From positions 1,459,805 through 1,523,804 of the forward strand of contig JBAXHT010000001.1 of the NCBI GenBank assembly GCA_037138755.1: a stretch of 64,000 bases of DNA, written 5' to 3'. The position numbers and the translations under genes were made by a program. The DNA comes from Armatimonadota bacterium (GTDB lineage Bacteria; Armatimonadota; Fimbriimonadia; Fimbriimonadales; Fimbriimonadaceae). Within the stretch, counting starts at the first letter, position 1. Each line of letters starts with the position of its first letter. The notes under the pieces are model-generated. The model was not told the DNA's origin and did not search any database. It worked only from the letters and a program-made list of their open reading frames with translations. Shown here in pieces: positions 43,981 through 51,920 of the stretch.

Positions 43981-44582
43981 TTGCCCACCTTGACCTTTTT
44001 GAGATAGTCAAACACGACGCCATCGTCGCCCATCACCTGACTCTGCCGAATCGCGGTTTGGTTCGACGCCGACACATTTCGTCCTCGTCCGGCTGCTTCA
44101 ACAAATCGACGTCCGTCGGCCGCGCTCCGGGCATTTGCAACCACCTTGAAGCTCAATTCACCTCCCATTGCCTCGATCTTGAGGCTATCAAAGCGGACGG
44201 TCTCGGGTGTGGATTCCAAGAACTTGTGAGACTCGTTGAATAGGTAGTTTCGATATTTGTTGCAGTTTCCTCGCATTTCCGCGAAGTCGAGGGAAGGAGT
44301 AACCTCTGCGACGGTCTTCGCGAGTTGCTTCTGATCTCGCAGGGCTGCATCACGTTTCTTAACAGACTCGTTTGTTCCTTCGAAGACATTGCTGCGCCAA
44401 GTGCTAACTGCTGGAAGAAGAACCAAACCGGCTAGGCAGACACCGGCCAAAACCAACATTTGTCGCTGAATCTCAACCTGCATCGCGGCACGAGAAGACG
44501 ACCACTCGTTGAGCAGGTTTACCTCGACGTTAATCGAACGAGTCTTAGCCGACCCTAACCCAGTTAAATTCGCGTCCACCAT
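43977..44582 (-). CDS. pilN: PilN-like pilus assembly protein
   Basis: The protein has 201 residues. A cytoplasmic N-terminus with the conserved VNLLNEW motif (the PilM-binding segment), a membrane helix (MLVLAGVCLAGLVLLPAVS), a coiled coil, then a periplasmic domain. VNLLNEW followed by a helix is the clear PilN signature. Its start overlaps the end of pilM by 38 bases. Confidence 0.87.
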   Translation of the reverse strand: MVDANLTGLGSAKTRSINVEVNLLNEWSSSRAAMQVEIQRQMLVLAGVCLAGLVLLPAVSTWRSNVFEGTNESVKKRDAALRDQKQLAKTVAEVTPSLDFAEMRGNCNKYRNYLFNESHKFLESTPETVRFDSLKIEAMGGELSFKVVANARSAADGRRFVEAAGRGRNVSASNQTAIRQSQVMGDDGVVFDYLKKVKVGK

Positions 44583-45720
44583 CTAGTTGGCTCCGGTTCT
44601 GTGTGCTCTGACTCAATCCCGCTAGGGCAAGTCCCATGACGATCGTGTAGGCCTCTTGTCGGTTCGATACCGACGCGAAAGTCTCACGGTTGAATCGAGT
44701 CATCATTCCCGCGATGGGACGTGCAAACTCGATCCGCAGCCCGAGCTGCTTCTGTAAATAGTCGGCGAGACCTGGCAAACTCACCAGCCCTCCGCAGAGA
44801 ATTGCTTGATCCAAAATCCCGGCGTAGCTCCGCTCGGGGTGCAGAGATCTAAAATAGCGCATGAGGCGCATGACTTCACGGGTCAGCTTCTCGAGCTGCT
44901 CGGTAATGTCGACGATGCCGTAGTCGTCTCCCAACGGCACGCTGAGAATTCCCTTTGAAGAGAGGTTTGTGCGCGGATCGTGCATGACCGTGTCGGCAAT
45001 TTCGGGAGAGAGATTGAGCGCGTCCCGAACCGCCGAATGGAACATGCTTGAACCAAACTTGACTCCCCGGATGAACTGGAGCTGTTGGTTTTGAACAACG
45101 TACATGTGAGTATTGCTTGAACCTAAATCGATAATCGTCAACGAAGCGTCGCGCCAAAGTGCGGATCTTCGATTCAACCGTCGTTCCACAACCCGGAGTA
45201 TCGCCTGAGCTTCAAGCTCCGCCCGAATTGGTTCAAGACCGGCATAAAGCAGTGCCTCAGAACGGGAGTCGACGATGTTACGCGGAGTTGCGACGACAAG
45301 TGCCGAGATTTCGTCGCCATGCACCTTTGCTGTCGCTGCCTCGACGTATGCCGATTCGAGGGGGAAGGGGAGGTGCTTTCGCACTTTGAACTTGGCCGCT
45401 TCTCGAATCTCGGATTCTTCCATCAATGGTAGAGTCACCCACCGAAGTACGGCCAAGTTTGACGGAATATCGAAAACCGCGCCCGGGCACGAAATCTGAT
45501 TATCGCGCAAGAACTTTCCAAAGTTCCGACCAAATTCTTTGGACTCCTCAATCATTCCATTCTTGATCGAACCGGCGGGAGGGATGAACGAGCCAGCAGC
45601 ACCGATGTCGGTCCGCGCACCAACTTGGTTCAGCATCAAGACTTTGGTCGAACGGGTTCCAAAGTCGACCCCAAGTGAAGTCGTATGATCTCGATTAGCG
45701 CTAACTGGCTCAAATAGCAT
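44545..45720 (-). CDS. pilM: Type IV pilus actin-like protein PilM
   Basis: The protein has 391 residues. The actin/FtsA-type ATPase fold is evident: LGVDFGTRSTKVLML (phosphate 1), LTIIDLGSSNTHMYVV (phosphate 2) and AILCGGLVSLPGLADYL (adenosine motif). PilM is cytoplasmic and docks the PilN tail. Its stop lies 38 bases inside pilN, and it abuts the HD-GYP gene at 45720. Confidence 0.92.
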   Translation of the reverse strand: MLFEPVSANRDHTTSLGVDFGTRSTKVLMLNQVGARTDIGAAGSFIPPAGSIKNGMIEESKEFGRNFGKFLRDNQISCPGAVFDIPSNLAVLRWVTLPLMEESEIREAAKFKVRKHLPFPLESAYVEAATAKVHGDEISALVVATPRNIVDSRSEALLYAGLEPIRAELEAQAILRVVERRLNRRSALWRDASLTIIDLGSSNTHMYVVQNQQLQFIRGVKFGSSMFHSAVRDALNLSPEIADTVMHDPRTNLSSKGILSVPLGDDYGIVDITEQLEKLTREVMRLMRYFRSLHPERSYAGILDQAILCGGLVSLPGLADYLQKQLGLRIEFARPIAGMMTRFNRETFASVSNRQEAYTIVMGLALAGLSQSTQNRSQLDGGREFNWVRVG

Positions 45721-47393
45721 TAGGCTGCTCGATCCTCCAAGCTCGCCTGATTAGCCTCAAACTTTGGACCCCAATAAGCGGAGTAGAGATCATCGAGCTC
45801 ACCAGCGGCGAGGAGCTCTTTCAGCGCTTCGACGACGACGGAGTCGAATTGGATTCCCGCACCCTTCGAGAGCTCGCCCATAACATGACCCATGTCCATG
45901 ACGCCTCGATAAGGGCGGCGACTGCTCATCGCGTCAAAGGCGTCGGCAACGCAGACAATGCGGAGTGAGAGCGGAAGTTCGCCACCCTTTAGACCGTCGG
46001 GATATCCTGATCCGTCGAGCTTTTCGTGGTGGTTTCGAATGATCATCAAAACGCCATCGCTGAGCATGAGCGGGCGGCAGATTTCGTAGCCAATAACCGG
46101 GTGAGACCGCATGAAGTGAAACTCATCGTCGGTTAGTCGGCCGGGCTTGTTCAGGATGGCGTCCGGGACACCGATCTTGCCGATGTCATGGAGAATCGTA
46201 CCGATTCGGAGTTCTTCGAGCGCGTCTGGCAGCAAACCGAGCTTTGAGCCGATCATGACCGAGAGATCACAAACGCGCTGAGAGTGACCTCTCGTATAGT
46301 CGTCGCGGGCTTCAAGCGCGGTCGCTAGCGACTCAAGAGTTCGAAGAAAGGTCGCACGGTTACGCTCTTCCATTCGAGCGTTATGAATCGCGTTCGCGAG
46401 AAGGGAAGAAAGGGATTGAAGAAGATCAAGCTCCTCAGCCTCGAGAGCTTCAGCCTCTTCAGTGTTCACAATGGTCATTGCGCCAATGATCTGCTCATTG
46501 ATTGCCATTCCCACACCCCGAAACTCGCGGTTAAGTAGTGGCACCGAGACTGCGCTCTTGATGGCTAAACCAATTCCGTCGCACTCGACGGTCTCACCGT
46601 CTTTTGCCGTCAAAGTGATCGGCTGGCCCTCTTTGGCCACGTAGCCAGAAATGCCGTCTCCCATCGCAACAACCATCGGGAAGAAGAAGTCACCAGATTG
46701 CGAAAATGCGGCCTCAGTGATGAGAAGCCCTGGATCCTCATCGGAGGTAAGGACGACCATCCCCGCTGTGGCACCGACATCTTGAATCGCGCTTTTCAAT
46801 GTTCCTTGAATGAGTTGCCGAAGATCGCCGGAAGCAGCTACGTTCGAAGACGTGTTCATCAACGTCGAGAGTCGTCGATCTCGATCTCGCAGAATGCGAT
46901 CCTTGGCTTGGAATCGTGCGAGAGTGATTCCGCCGAAACCTGCAAAGATCAATCCGAATCCCGACGAGAGGAGAGACTTCCAGGTTTCGTTGAGGATGGT
47001 CCCATAAACGGTGATCCCTATGGCTACGATGGTCACCAGCGTTACTCGCCTGGTGTTACGTGTACTCAAAGCTTCGAAAATGATCGCTGGAATGCTGATC
47101 ATCCAGACGTTCGCCATGTCCCTGGGTCCGTAAATCGTAGCGGCGATCGGAAGCAGGATGTCAAGAAATCTCGAGTGCGAGACTAGGTTTTGTCCGTACT
47201 TTCGATAGGCCTCAGGCTTTCGGATCATGAACTGGATCGCAAGTCCGGAAATCGCACCAAACGCGCATCCACCGAGAATCCATTGTTCGTCTGCGCTGCC
47301 CCAGGCGACCACAGCCCAGATCAGCATGAGCGCCCAGCGGGCTTTAAGCCAAAGCTGATCGGCAGCAAAGGATATCTGCAACTCCCGCTTCAA
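45720..47393 (-). CDS. HD-GYP domain cyclic-di-GMP phosphodiesterase with membrane and GAF regions
   Basis: The protein has 557 residues. About five membrane segments occupy residues 10-170, a GAF-like sensor spans about 190-345, then the HD-GYP domain: ARDDYTRGHSQRVCDL, GTILHDIGKIGVPDAIL, MRSHPVIGYEI, IIRNHHEKLDGSGYPDGLKG and SLRIVCVADAFDAM, all with intact metal and GYP residues. Such enzymes degrade c-di-GMP, a signal that controls pili and biofilms. It shares the last base of its stop region with pilM, so it belongs to the pilus operon. A TTG serves as start. Confidence 0.88.
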   Translation of the reverse strand: MKRELQISFAADQLWLKARWALMLIWAVVAWGSADEQWILGGCAFGAISGLAIQFMIRKPEAYRKYGQNLVSHSRFLDILLPIAATIYGPRDMANVWMISIPAIIFEALSTRNTRRVTLVTIVAIGITVYGTILNETWKSLLSSGFGLIFAGFGGITLARFQAKDRILRDRDRRLSTLMNTSSNVAASGDLRQLIQGTLKSAIQDVGATAGMVVLTSDEDPGLLITEAAFSQSGDFFFPMVVAMGDGISGYVAKEGQPITLTAKDGETVECDGIGLAIKSAVSVPLLNREFRGVGMAINEQIIGAMTIVNTEEAEALEAEELDLLQSLSSLLANAIHNARMEERNRATFLRTLESLATALEARDDYTRGHSQRVCDLSVMIGSKLGLLPDALEELRIGTILHDIGKIGVPDAILNKPGRLTDDEFHFMRSHPVIGYEICRPLMLSDGVLMIIRNHHEKLDGSGYPDGLKGGELPLSLRIVCVADAFDAMSSRRPYRGVMDMGHVMGELSKGAGIQFDSVVVEALKELLAAGELDDLYSAYWGPKFEANQASLEDRAA

Positions 47394-47493
47394 ACTATCA
47401 CCCCGTTGATTACCTGGTCAAAATACATGGCTGTACCGTTAGGTAAATCGGAGAACTTATGGGTTCTCTTTAGGTTTGTTGACTAAAAAAGCT

Positions 47494-48522
47494 CTACCAC
47501 ATGCCAGGAACACGCATTCGTTTGTCCCAGGCTGGGCTATTCCAGAAGAAGGAATCCTCGACAACCGTCAGCTCCTGGTTCCCTAAGTTGAACTTGTTTG
47601 CCCAGATCCCGCCTTCTACGGTAAGGTCGCTTCCACCTGACCGACTAACGATGCCATTGCAGATGAGGTAACCGGACAAGTTGTTTGTCTGTAGGGTGAC
47701 GTTCCCGTCCACAATAATCAATCCTTGATCAGTTGAGGAATTTCTCGCAAAATTCTTTATGAAGACGTTTCCTTTCACGAATACTGTGCCTCGACCTGAG
47801 TACTGCACGTCAAATGTGACGTTCCCGTCGTTGTACCAGAGGCTCTGAAATGCTCCGATAGCCGAAAATGATAAAGAGTTGCAGCTCTGGGTTCCGGATG
47901 TCTTATTGCTTGCTGCTGCGGCATAAGCATTGGAGTCCAGAACTGCAACCGTGCTACGCCGGCCCAATCGGAGTGCTCCCGAGACTGTCGGCGTTTCCGT
48001 GAGAGAACTCCTTGGTCCATACAAATCTCGCGAAATCTTTACTTGATTTCCTCCAGACTTGTAATCGCCTCCTAGATACACATCGCCGGTTACTAACACA
48101 TCACCACCGGGTTGGAAATCAGTTTCGCTTCCTAGTCCAAACCAGACGGGCGAAATCGCACCCCGATTACCAATGAAGAACTGTCGCGTCCGAGTCGCCC
48201 TCCTTCCGACGACTGCGGTATCAAGTTCGACCATACGGCTCTTCGTACCTATTCCTGCGGAGGCATCAATCGTCACCTTATAGCCGTTGATCGTCAACGA
48301 TGTCGTACTAGGGATAATCAATGAACCCTCCAACTCCCGTTGCGTGAAGATCGCCTTAAGGCTGTCCTCTATGTAGTCAAACTTCACATCCTCCTCTGTT
48401 CGAAACTGTCTCAAAGTCGTAAACTGGCCGACATCTGCGGTGCTCATCAAAATAGTCGAAACCGAGGCAATTAGCACAACACAAAAAATTAACACAGAGC
48501 CGCGCTTGCGTCGAGTCCTCAC
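47494..48522 (-). CDS. PilX/GspK-like minor pilin component, second trio
   Basis: The protein has 342 residues. An N-terminal hydrophobic segment (RGSVLIFCVVLIASVSTILM) is followed by a beta-rich region: GDVYLGGDYKSGGNQVKI, GTVFVKGNVFIKNFA, LIIVDGNVTLQTNNLSGYLI split at Asn, and GGIWANKFNLGNQ. This resembles the C-terminal part of the protein at 19406. It ends the trio and overlaps the GspJ-like gene by four bases. Confidence 0.65.
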   Translation of the reverse strand: MRTRRKRGSVLIFCVVLIASVSTILMSTADVGQFTTLRQFRTEEDVKFDYIEDSLKAIFTQRELEGSLIIPSTTSLTINGYKVTIDASAGIGTKSRMVELDTAVVGRRATRTRQFFIGNRGAISPVWFGLGSETDFQPGGDVLVTGDVYLGGDYKSGGNQVKISRDLYGPRSSLTETPTVSGALRLGRRSTVAVLDSNAYAAAASNKTSGTQSCNSLSFSAIGAFQSLWYNDGNVTFDVQYSGRGTVFVKGNVFIKNFARNSSTDQGLIIVDGNVTLQTNNLSGYLICNGIVSRSGGSDLTVEGGIWANKFNLGNQELTVVEDSFFWNSPAWDKRMRVPGMW

Positions 48523-49178
48523 ATTGCGCCTCGCCAGTGAAATCGATGGTTGAGATCCAGCCTAGCGGGGCGGCGAGAAGTCGCTAGTCCGCCATCCTCC
48601 GGCTCCGACGTTGCAGTCTGAAGGCGAACCCTCACTAACTGGGATGAGGTCACTACAGTGAAAGTAACCGTTCCTGGAATGGAAACTCTCGGTTGTCCCG
48701 CCTGCCAAAATGACCAGTCGCGATTGATATCGCTCACCGTTGGAGTCGTGTCGTCGGTGCGGATCGCCATGAACCAAAAACTCCCCGTACTACCCGGCAA
48801 CCCCAGGGCATCGGCAGAGTAAAACCAGACCCGTTGATTTCTGGAATAGGTTTCACGGAGCATCTTATCGGTAGCGTCGGGCTGCGTGTAGTCTTGAAAT
48901 CCATCCGCGTCGCGATCAATTCCTTCCTTTGGCAGCGTACAAACCAGAGCCGTCTTGCCGCTGATCGACTTAGTCTCAACTCTGACCGCCCCCATGCAGG
49001 CAACTCGCATTGCAGATACTAAAGTCGTCGATGATTGCAATGTGCTAAACCGAGAAACCGCATCCGCCGTACGGATGGCGACAAACGAATACAAAGTAGA
49101 AGCAGTGCCGACGATCAGCGCGGTCAGAACCAGTGCCAGGGTCATTTCAATCAGCGTCGAGCCGCGCCTAGTTGACAT
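48519..49178 (-). CDS. Minor pseudopilin, PulJ/GspJ-like, second trio
   Basis: The protein has 219 residues. The signal MSTRRG precedes mature STLIEMTLALVLTALIVG (Glu at +5; Gly at -1). The body has RVWFYSADALGLPG and SQLVRVRLQTATSEP. It overlaps both neighbours (ten and four bases), so it belongs to a compact operon running into the pilus cluster. Its counterpart at the other locus is 18536-19402. Confidence 0.78.
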   Translation of the reverse strand: MSTRRGSTLIEMTLALVLTALIVGTASTLYSFVAIRTADAVSRFSTLQSSTTLVSAMRVACMGAVRVETKSISGKTALVCTLPKEGIDRDADGFQDYTQPDATDKMLRETYSRNQRVWFYSADALGLPGSTGSFWFMAIRTDDTTPTVSDINRDWSFWQAGQPRVSIPGTVTFTVVTSSQLVRVRLQTATSEPEDGGLATSRRPARLDLNHRFHWRGAM

Positions 49179-49572
49179 CCGGACACCTCACGTAAGTCTC
49201 AATCGTAATGGTCTCGGTGTAGTTTCTTGGCCCTTTGCTCTCCGGCCAAGACGCCGTCCCAACAATGAGTGCCACCCCAGAGTAGCTGGACCAGGTCGGA
49301 GTCGTCTTGACTACGCATGTTTTCCCTCCTGGCAACGTGGCATTGGTCGTGATCACACTGGGTAACGTGGTGGATGTTTGTGCGGTCTGAGTCGTTACCT
49401 CGAGTCGATCCTGCAAAGCCGCCAAAGCGACCGCTCTCCGCTCGGTACGTGCGATGTTTCCAACTGCCTGTTCGGCAGTATCCGTCAATGCGGCCGAACA
49501 AACGCCAAGAAACGCCGCCGCGACCAAAACTTCGGCCAACGTAGTTCCCCTTTGACGGCGCAAACACCTCAC
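49168..49572 (-). CDS. Minor pseudopilin, PilV/GspI-like, second trio
   Basis: The mature sequence TTLAEVLVAAAFLGVCSAAL follows RRQRG, giving a class III cleavage site with Glu at +5. Start is uncertain: GTG 49572 gives an eight-residue leader and lies six bases after a GATAAT box; ATG 49614 or TTG 49626 would lengthen the leader. The globular part (AALQDRLEVTTQTAQ, ITIETYVRCPDVN) is short. It opens the second trio and has a tRNA gene just upstream. Confidence 0.7.
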   Translation of the reverse strand: MRCLRRQRGTTLAEVLVAAAFLGVCSAALTDTAEQAVGNIARTERRAVALAALQDRLEVTTQTAQTSTTLPSVITTNATLPGGKTCVVKTTPTWSSYSGVALIVGTASWPESKGPRNYTETITIETYVRCPDVN

Positions 49573-49656
49573 CCAGCAATTATCGGGGCAAAACAGCCAA
49601 AGTTGGAGGGGCATCCACAAGCTCAAGAGTCAATAGAAAAGACTCAAGACTACAGT

Positions 49657-49740
49657 TGGTACCGGGGATGGGACTCGAACCCACACGACTTTCATCAGCG
49701 GTGTTTGAGACCGCCGCGTCTACCATTCCGCCACCCCGGC
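49657..49740 (-). tRNA. tRNA-Leu (CAA)
   Basis: Read on the minus strand it starts GCCGGGGTGGCGGAATGG and ends CCCCGGTACCA. The anticodon arm GCGGT-CTCAAAC-ACCGC has CAA at the centre. A long variable arm (TGATGAAAGTCG) and the T arm GTGGGTTCGAGTCCCAT support leucine class II. The CCA end is encoded. The first pair is G-U. Confidence 0.95.
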
Positions 49741-49773
49741 ACATTTAGGGCGCGATAAAGAATGTACCCCGTC

Positions 49774-49779
49774 CATAAT
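49774..49779 (+). promoter_or_regulatory. Leaderless-type -10 box (CATAAT) of the ccm operon
   Basis: CATAAT ends six bases before a GTG at 49786 with no Shine-Dalgarno sequence. The upstream tRNA gene is read in the opposite direction. Confidence 0.45.
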
Positions 49780-49785
49780 GAAGAG

Positions 49786-50367
49786 GTGATCCTCTCGGCA
49801 CAAGGAATGAGCAAGCGGTTCGGTCCGCGATGGCTTTTCCGAGGCCTCGATATCGAGATTTCACAGGGGGATTGCCTCATCGTCACCGGCAAAAACGGCT
49901 CAGGGAAGTCCACTCTCCTTAAACTCCTTGCCGGTCTCGAGCGACCAACCGAAGGCACCCTGAAAAACGGTTTCGACAACGAGCAATCTAATCGCACGTA
50001 CTGCGCCCTAGACCAAGCCGTCTTCCCCGTGTTAACGGTCACCGAGCACCTCGAGCTATCTTCCCAACTCCGCTCCCAATTGCCAACTCCCCACTCCCAA
50101 CTTCTCACCCAAGTCGGCCTCTCGGACCACCAAAACCACCAGGCCCAGCACCTTTCCAGCGGCCTAAGAAGCCGCCTCAAAATCGCCCTCGCGATCCAAT
50201 CCCAACCCAAACTCCTGATCTGGGACGAACCCGGTGTCGCCCTCGACGAAGCCGGTCGTGAGTTAGTAGCCAAAGTCGTCAAAGAGCAACTCCAACGCGG
50301 AGCCCTCGTCCTTGCCACCAACGACCCCGACGAAAGGAGGTTCGGCACCCATGCCCTCGAGCTATAA
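49786..50367 (+). CDS. ccmA: Heme exporter ATP-binding protein CcmA-like
   Basis: The protein has about 193 residues from GTG 49786 (an upstream ATG at 49762 would add eight). Walker A GKNGSGKSTLLKLLAGL and Walker B LLIWDEPGVALDE are intact. The signature is LSSGLRSRL instead of LSGGQ, and the switch loop is LATNDPDE with Asn in place of the usual His. Residues about 100-113 are encoded by a degenerate 7-base repeat. With CcmB and CcmC it forms the complex that releases holo-CcmE in cytochrome c maturation. Confidence 0.85.
   Translation: MILSAQGMSKRFGPRWLFRGLDIEISQGDCLIVTGKNGSGKSTLLKLLAGLERPTEGTLKNGFDNEQSNRTYCALDQAVFPVLTVTEHLELSSQLRSQLPTPHSQLLTQVGLSDHQNHQAQHLSSGLRSRLKIALAIQSQPKLLIWDEPGVALDEAGRELVAKVVKEQLQRGALVLATNDPDERRFGTHALEL
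50063..50104 (+). repeat. Degenerate heptamer tract inside ccmA
   Basis: CCCAACT, CCGCTCC, CAATTGC, CAACTCC, CCACTCC and CAACTTC are six consecutive 7-base units (42 bases, 14 codons). They encode the Gln/Ser/Pro-rich stretch SQLRSQLPTPHSQL at a variable surface position of the ATPase. Confidence 0.5.
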
Positions 50368-51019
50368 ACCCATCCTCGCTGTCTTCAGAAAAGAGTGGCT
50401 CACCGAAAGCCGCACCCTCAGCGGAATCACCACCACCGGCCTTATCTGCTTCGTCAGCGTCGTTATCCTCAACGCGATCACTTTCACCACCAAGCTCAAC
50501 CCCCTCGTCGCCGCCGGAATGTACTGGATGGTCCTCACCTTTAGCGCCGCCATCAGCCTCCCAAGAACCTTCCTTCAAGAAGAAGAGCAGGGCACGGCCG
50601 ACTTTTGGCGCCTCTTCGCCACCCCCGAAGCCGTCTTCTGGGGCAAGGCCCTTTTCAACATCACCCAGATGCTGATCGCCACCAGCCTAATGAGCGTCAT
50701 GTTCCTCATCATGCTCCCCGTCAAGCTCGCGAACCCGCTTGCGTTCGCAGTCAACGGCCTCGCCGGAGCTGTTGCGATCGCCAGCACCGCCACCCTAGCC
50801 GGAGCAATCTCCGCCCCCGCCAGTAACCGCGCCGCACTCAGCACTGCTATTTCTGTCCCTCTTCTGATTTTTCTCATCAACCTGGGCATCACCGGAACTG
50901 CCACCGCTCTCGGTGAGGGCCTTAAAACTGGGGAAAGTGGCGTGATCGGAATGATTGCGTACGCAATCGCCACAACCACCATCGGCCCTGTGGTTTACTC
51001 AAAGATATGGAAAAGCTGA
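50351..51019 (+). CDS. ccmB: Heme exporter permease CcmB-like
   Basis: The protein has 222 residues. Start ATG 50351 has a strong AGGAGG site. Six membrane segments are visible (ITTTGLICFVSVVILNA; MLIATSLMSVMFLIMLPV; AVNGLAGAVAIASTATLAGAI in two pieces; LSTAISVPLLIFLINLGI). The LPRTFLQEEEQGTADFWRL segment is a CcmB hallmark. It overlaps ccmA by 17 bases and ccmC by 13. Confidence 0.88.
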   Translation: MPSSYKPILAVFRKEWLTESRTLSGITTTGLICFVSVVILNAITFTTKLNPLVAAGMYWMVLTFSAAISLPRTFLQEEEQGTADFWRLFATPEAVFWGKALFNITQMLIATSLMSVMFLIMLPVKLANPLAFAVNGLAGAVAIASTATLAGAISAPASNRAALSTAISVPLLIFLINLGITGTATALGEGLKTGESGVIGMIAYAIATTTIGPVVYSKIWKS

Positions 51020-51750
51020 CGCGGCCAGTGCTGTTCATTGGAATGCCGCTCGCCATCTGGCACAGCTACCTCGTCGGCGATGCCGCCGGGTTCATGAACC
51101 CCGAGTTCGCCCGTATCTTCTTCTGGCACTTCCCGTTCCCGATCATGGCGACCGGACTCGTCTCCGCCGGACTCTGGTTTAGCTGGAAGTACCTGAAAAC
51201 CCGCGACCAAGCCTGGGACATCCGTAGCCAAAGCGCCCACGAGTACGCGATGCTTTTCATCCTGCTCACACTCGCCAGCGGAGTCTTCTTCAGCAAGGTC
51301 CAATGGGGAGCTTGGTGGCAAAACGACCCTCGTCAAGTCAGCTTCCTTCTGGTCAGCACGGTCTACATCGCCTACTTCGTCCTCCGAAGCGCCTTCCCCG
51401 ACCCCGACAAACGTGCCCAAAACGCCGCTGGCTACGCCCTCGCCGCGTTCCTGCCTTTCCTTTTCCTCACCTTCGTCTTCCCTCGACTCCCCCAAGTCGA
51501 ATCGTTTCATCCCAGCGAGACGATTATGAAAGGGCGCCTCAAAGGCGGCTACGCAATGGTCACCGTCGAACTGATGATCCTCGTCTGGATCCTCACCGCC
51601 TGGGTCTACAAGCTTCGCGCTCGCTCTCTGCTCATCGCACACAAACTGGAAAACAACTATGGATCTCTGGAAAGTCCTCGCCGCTCTGACGTCAATGCTC
51701 CTGTGGTTCGGCGTCTGCCTGATGCTCCTTCGGACGGAGAAAGCAGTTAA
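51007..51750 (+). CDS. ccmC: Heme transport protein CcmC-like
   Basis: The protein has 247 residues. Six membrane segments surround the heme-handling Trp-rich loop FFSKVQWGAWWQNDPRQVSFL. The canonical WGxxWxWDxR is partly kept (Trp, Asp, Arg present; the third Trp is Asn). FFWHFPFPIMATGL carries the first conserved His. CcmC loads heme on CcmE. The C-terminal 40 residues are unusual and overlap the small gene at 51659 in another frame. Confidence 0.85.
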   Translation: MEKLTRPVLFIGMPLAIWHSYLVGDAAGFMNPEFARIFFWHFPFPIMATGLVSAGLWFSWKYLKTRDQAWDIRSQSAHEYAMLFILLTLASGVFFSKVQWGAWWQNDPRQVSFLLVSTVYIAYFVLRSAFPDPDKRAQNAAGYALAAFLPFLFLTFVFPRLPQVESFHPSETIMKGRLKGGYAMVTVELMILVWILTAWVYKLRARSLLIAHKLENNYGSLESPRRSDVNAPVVRRLPDAPSDGESS

Positions 51751-51787
51751 ACGCGCCGAAGAGAAGCTCGACGAACTCTCGAAGTAA
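51659..51787 (+). CDS. CcmD-like small membrane protein
   Basis: ATG 51659 opens a 42-residue frame: MDLWKVLAALTSMLLWFGV, one membrane helix, then RTEKAVKRAEEKLDEL. One helix with a charged coiled tail fits alternative CcmD proteins that retain CcmC-CcmE complexes. It lies exactly where ccmD is expected but overlaps the end of ccmC by 92 bases out of frame. Assignment rests on context and length. Confidence 0.65.
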   Translation: MDLWKVLAALTSMLLWFGVCLMLLRTEKAVKRAEEKLDELSK

Positions 51788-51791
51788 AATC

Positions 51792-51913
51792 TGGAGTGCG
51801 GAAACTTGTTCCCGCTTTGGTTTCTAGCGATTCATCGCGGTCGGGAAGGCTCAACAATCTCCACGCCGAGCAAGCTCGGCTGACCCAAAGCGGTAACAAG
51901 TTTCCGCACTCCA
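51792..51913. repeat. Inverted-repeat element, 122 bp
   Basis: TGGAGTGCGGAAACTTGTT then CCCGCTTTGG (51792-51820) is repeated in reverse complement at 51885-51913, with one mismatch in 29 bases. The centre has a GCCGAGC/GCTCGGC hairpin. It has no gene and fills the ccmD-methyltransferase gap. It looks like a small non-autonomous mobile repeat. Confidence 0.8.
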
Positions 51914-51920
51914 AATCGCC

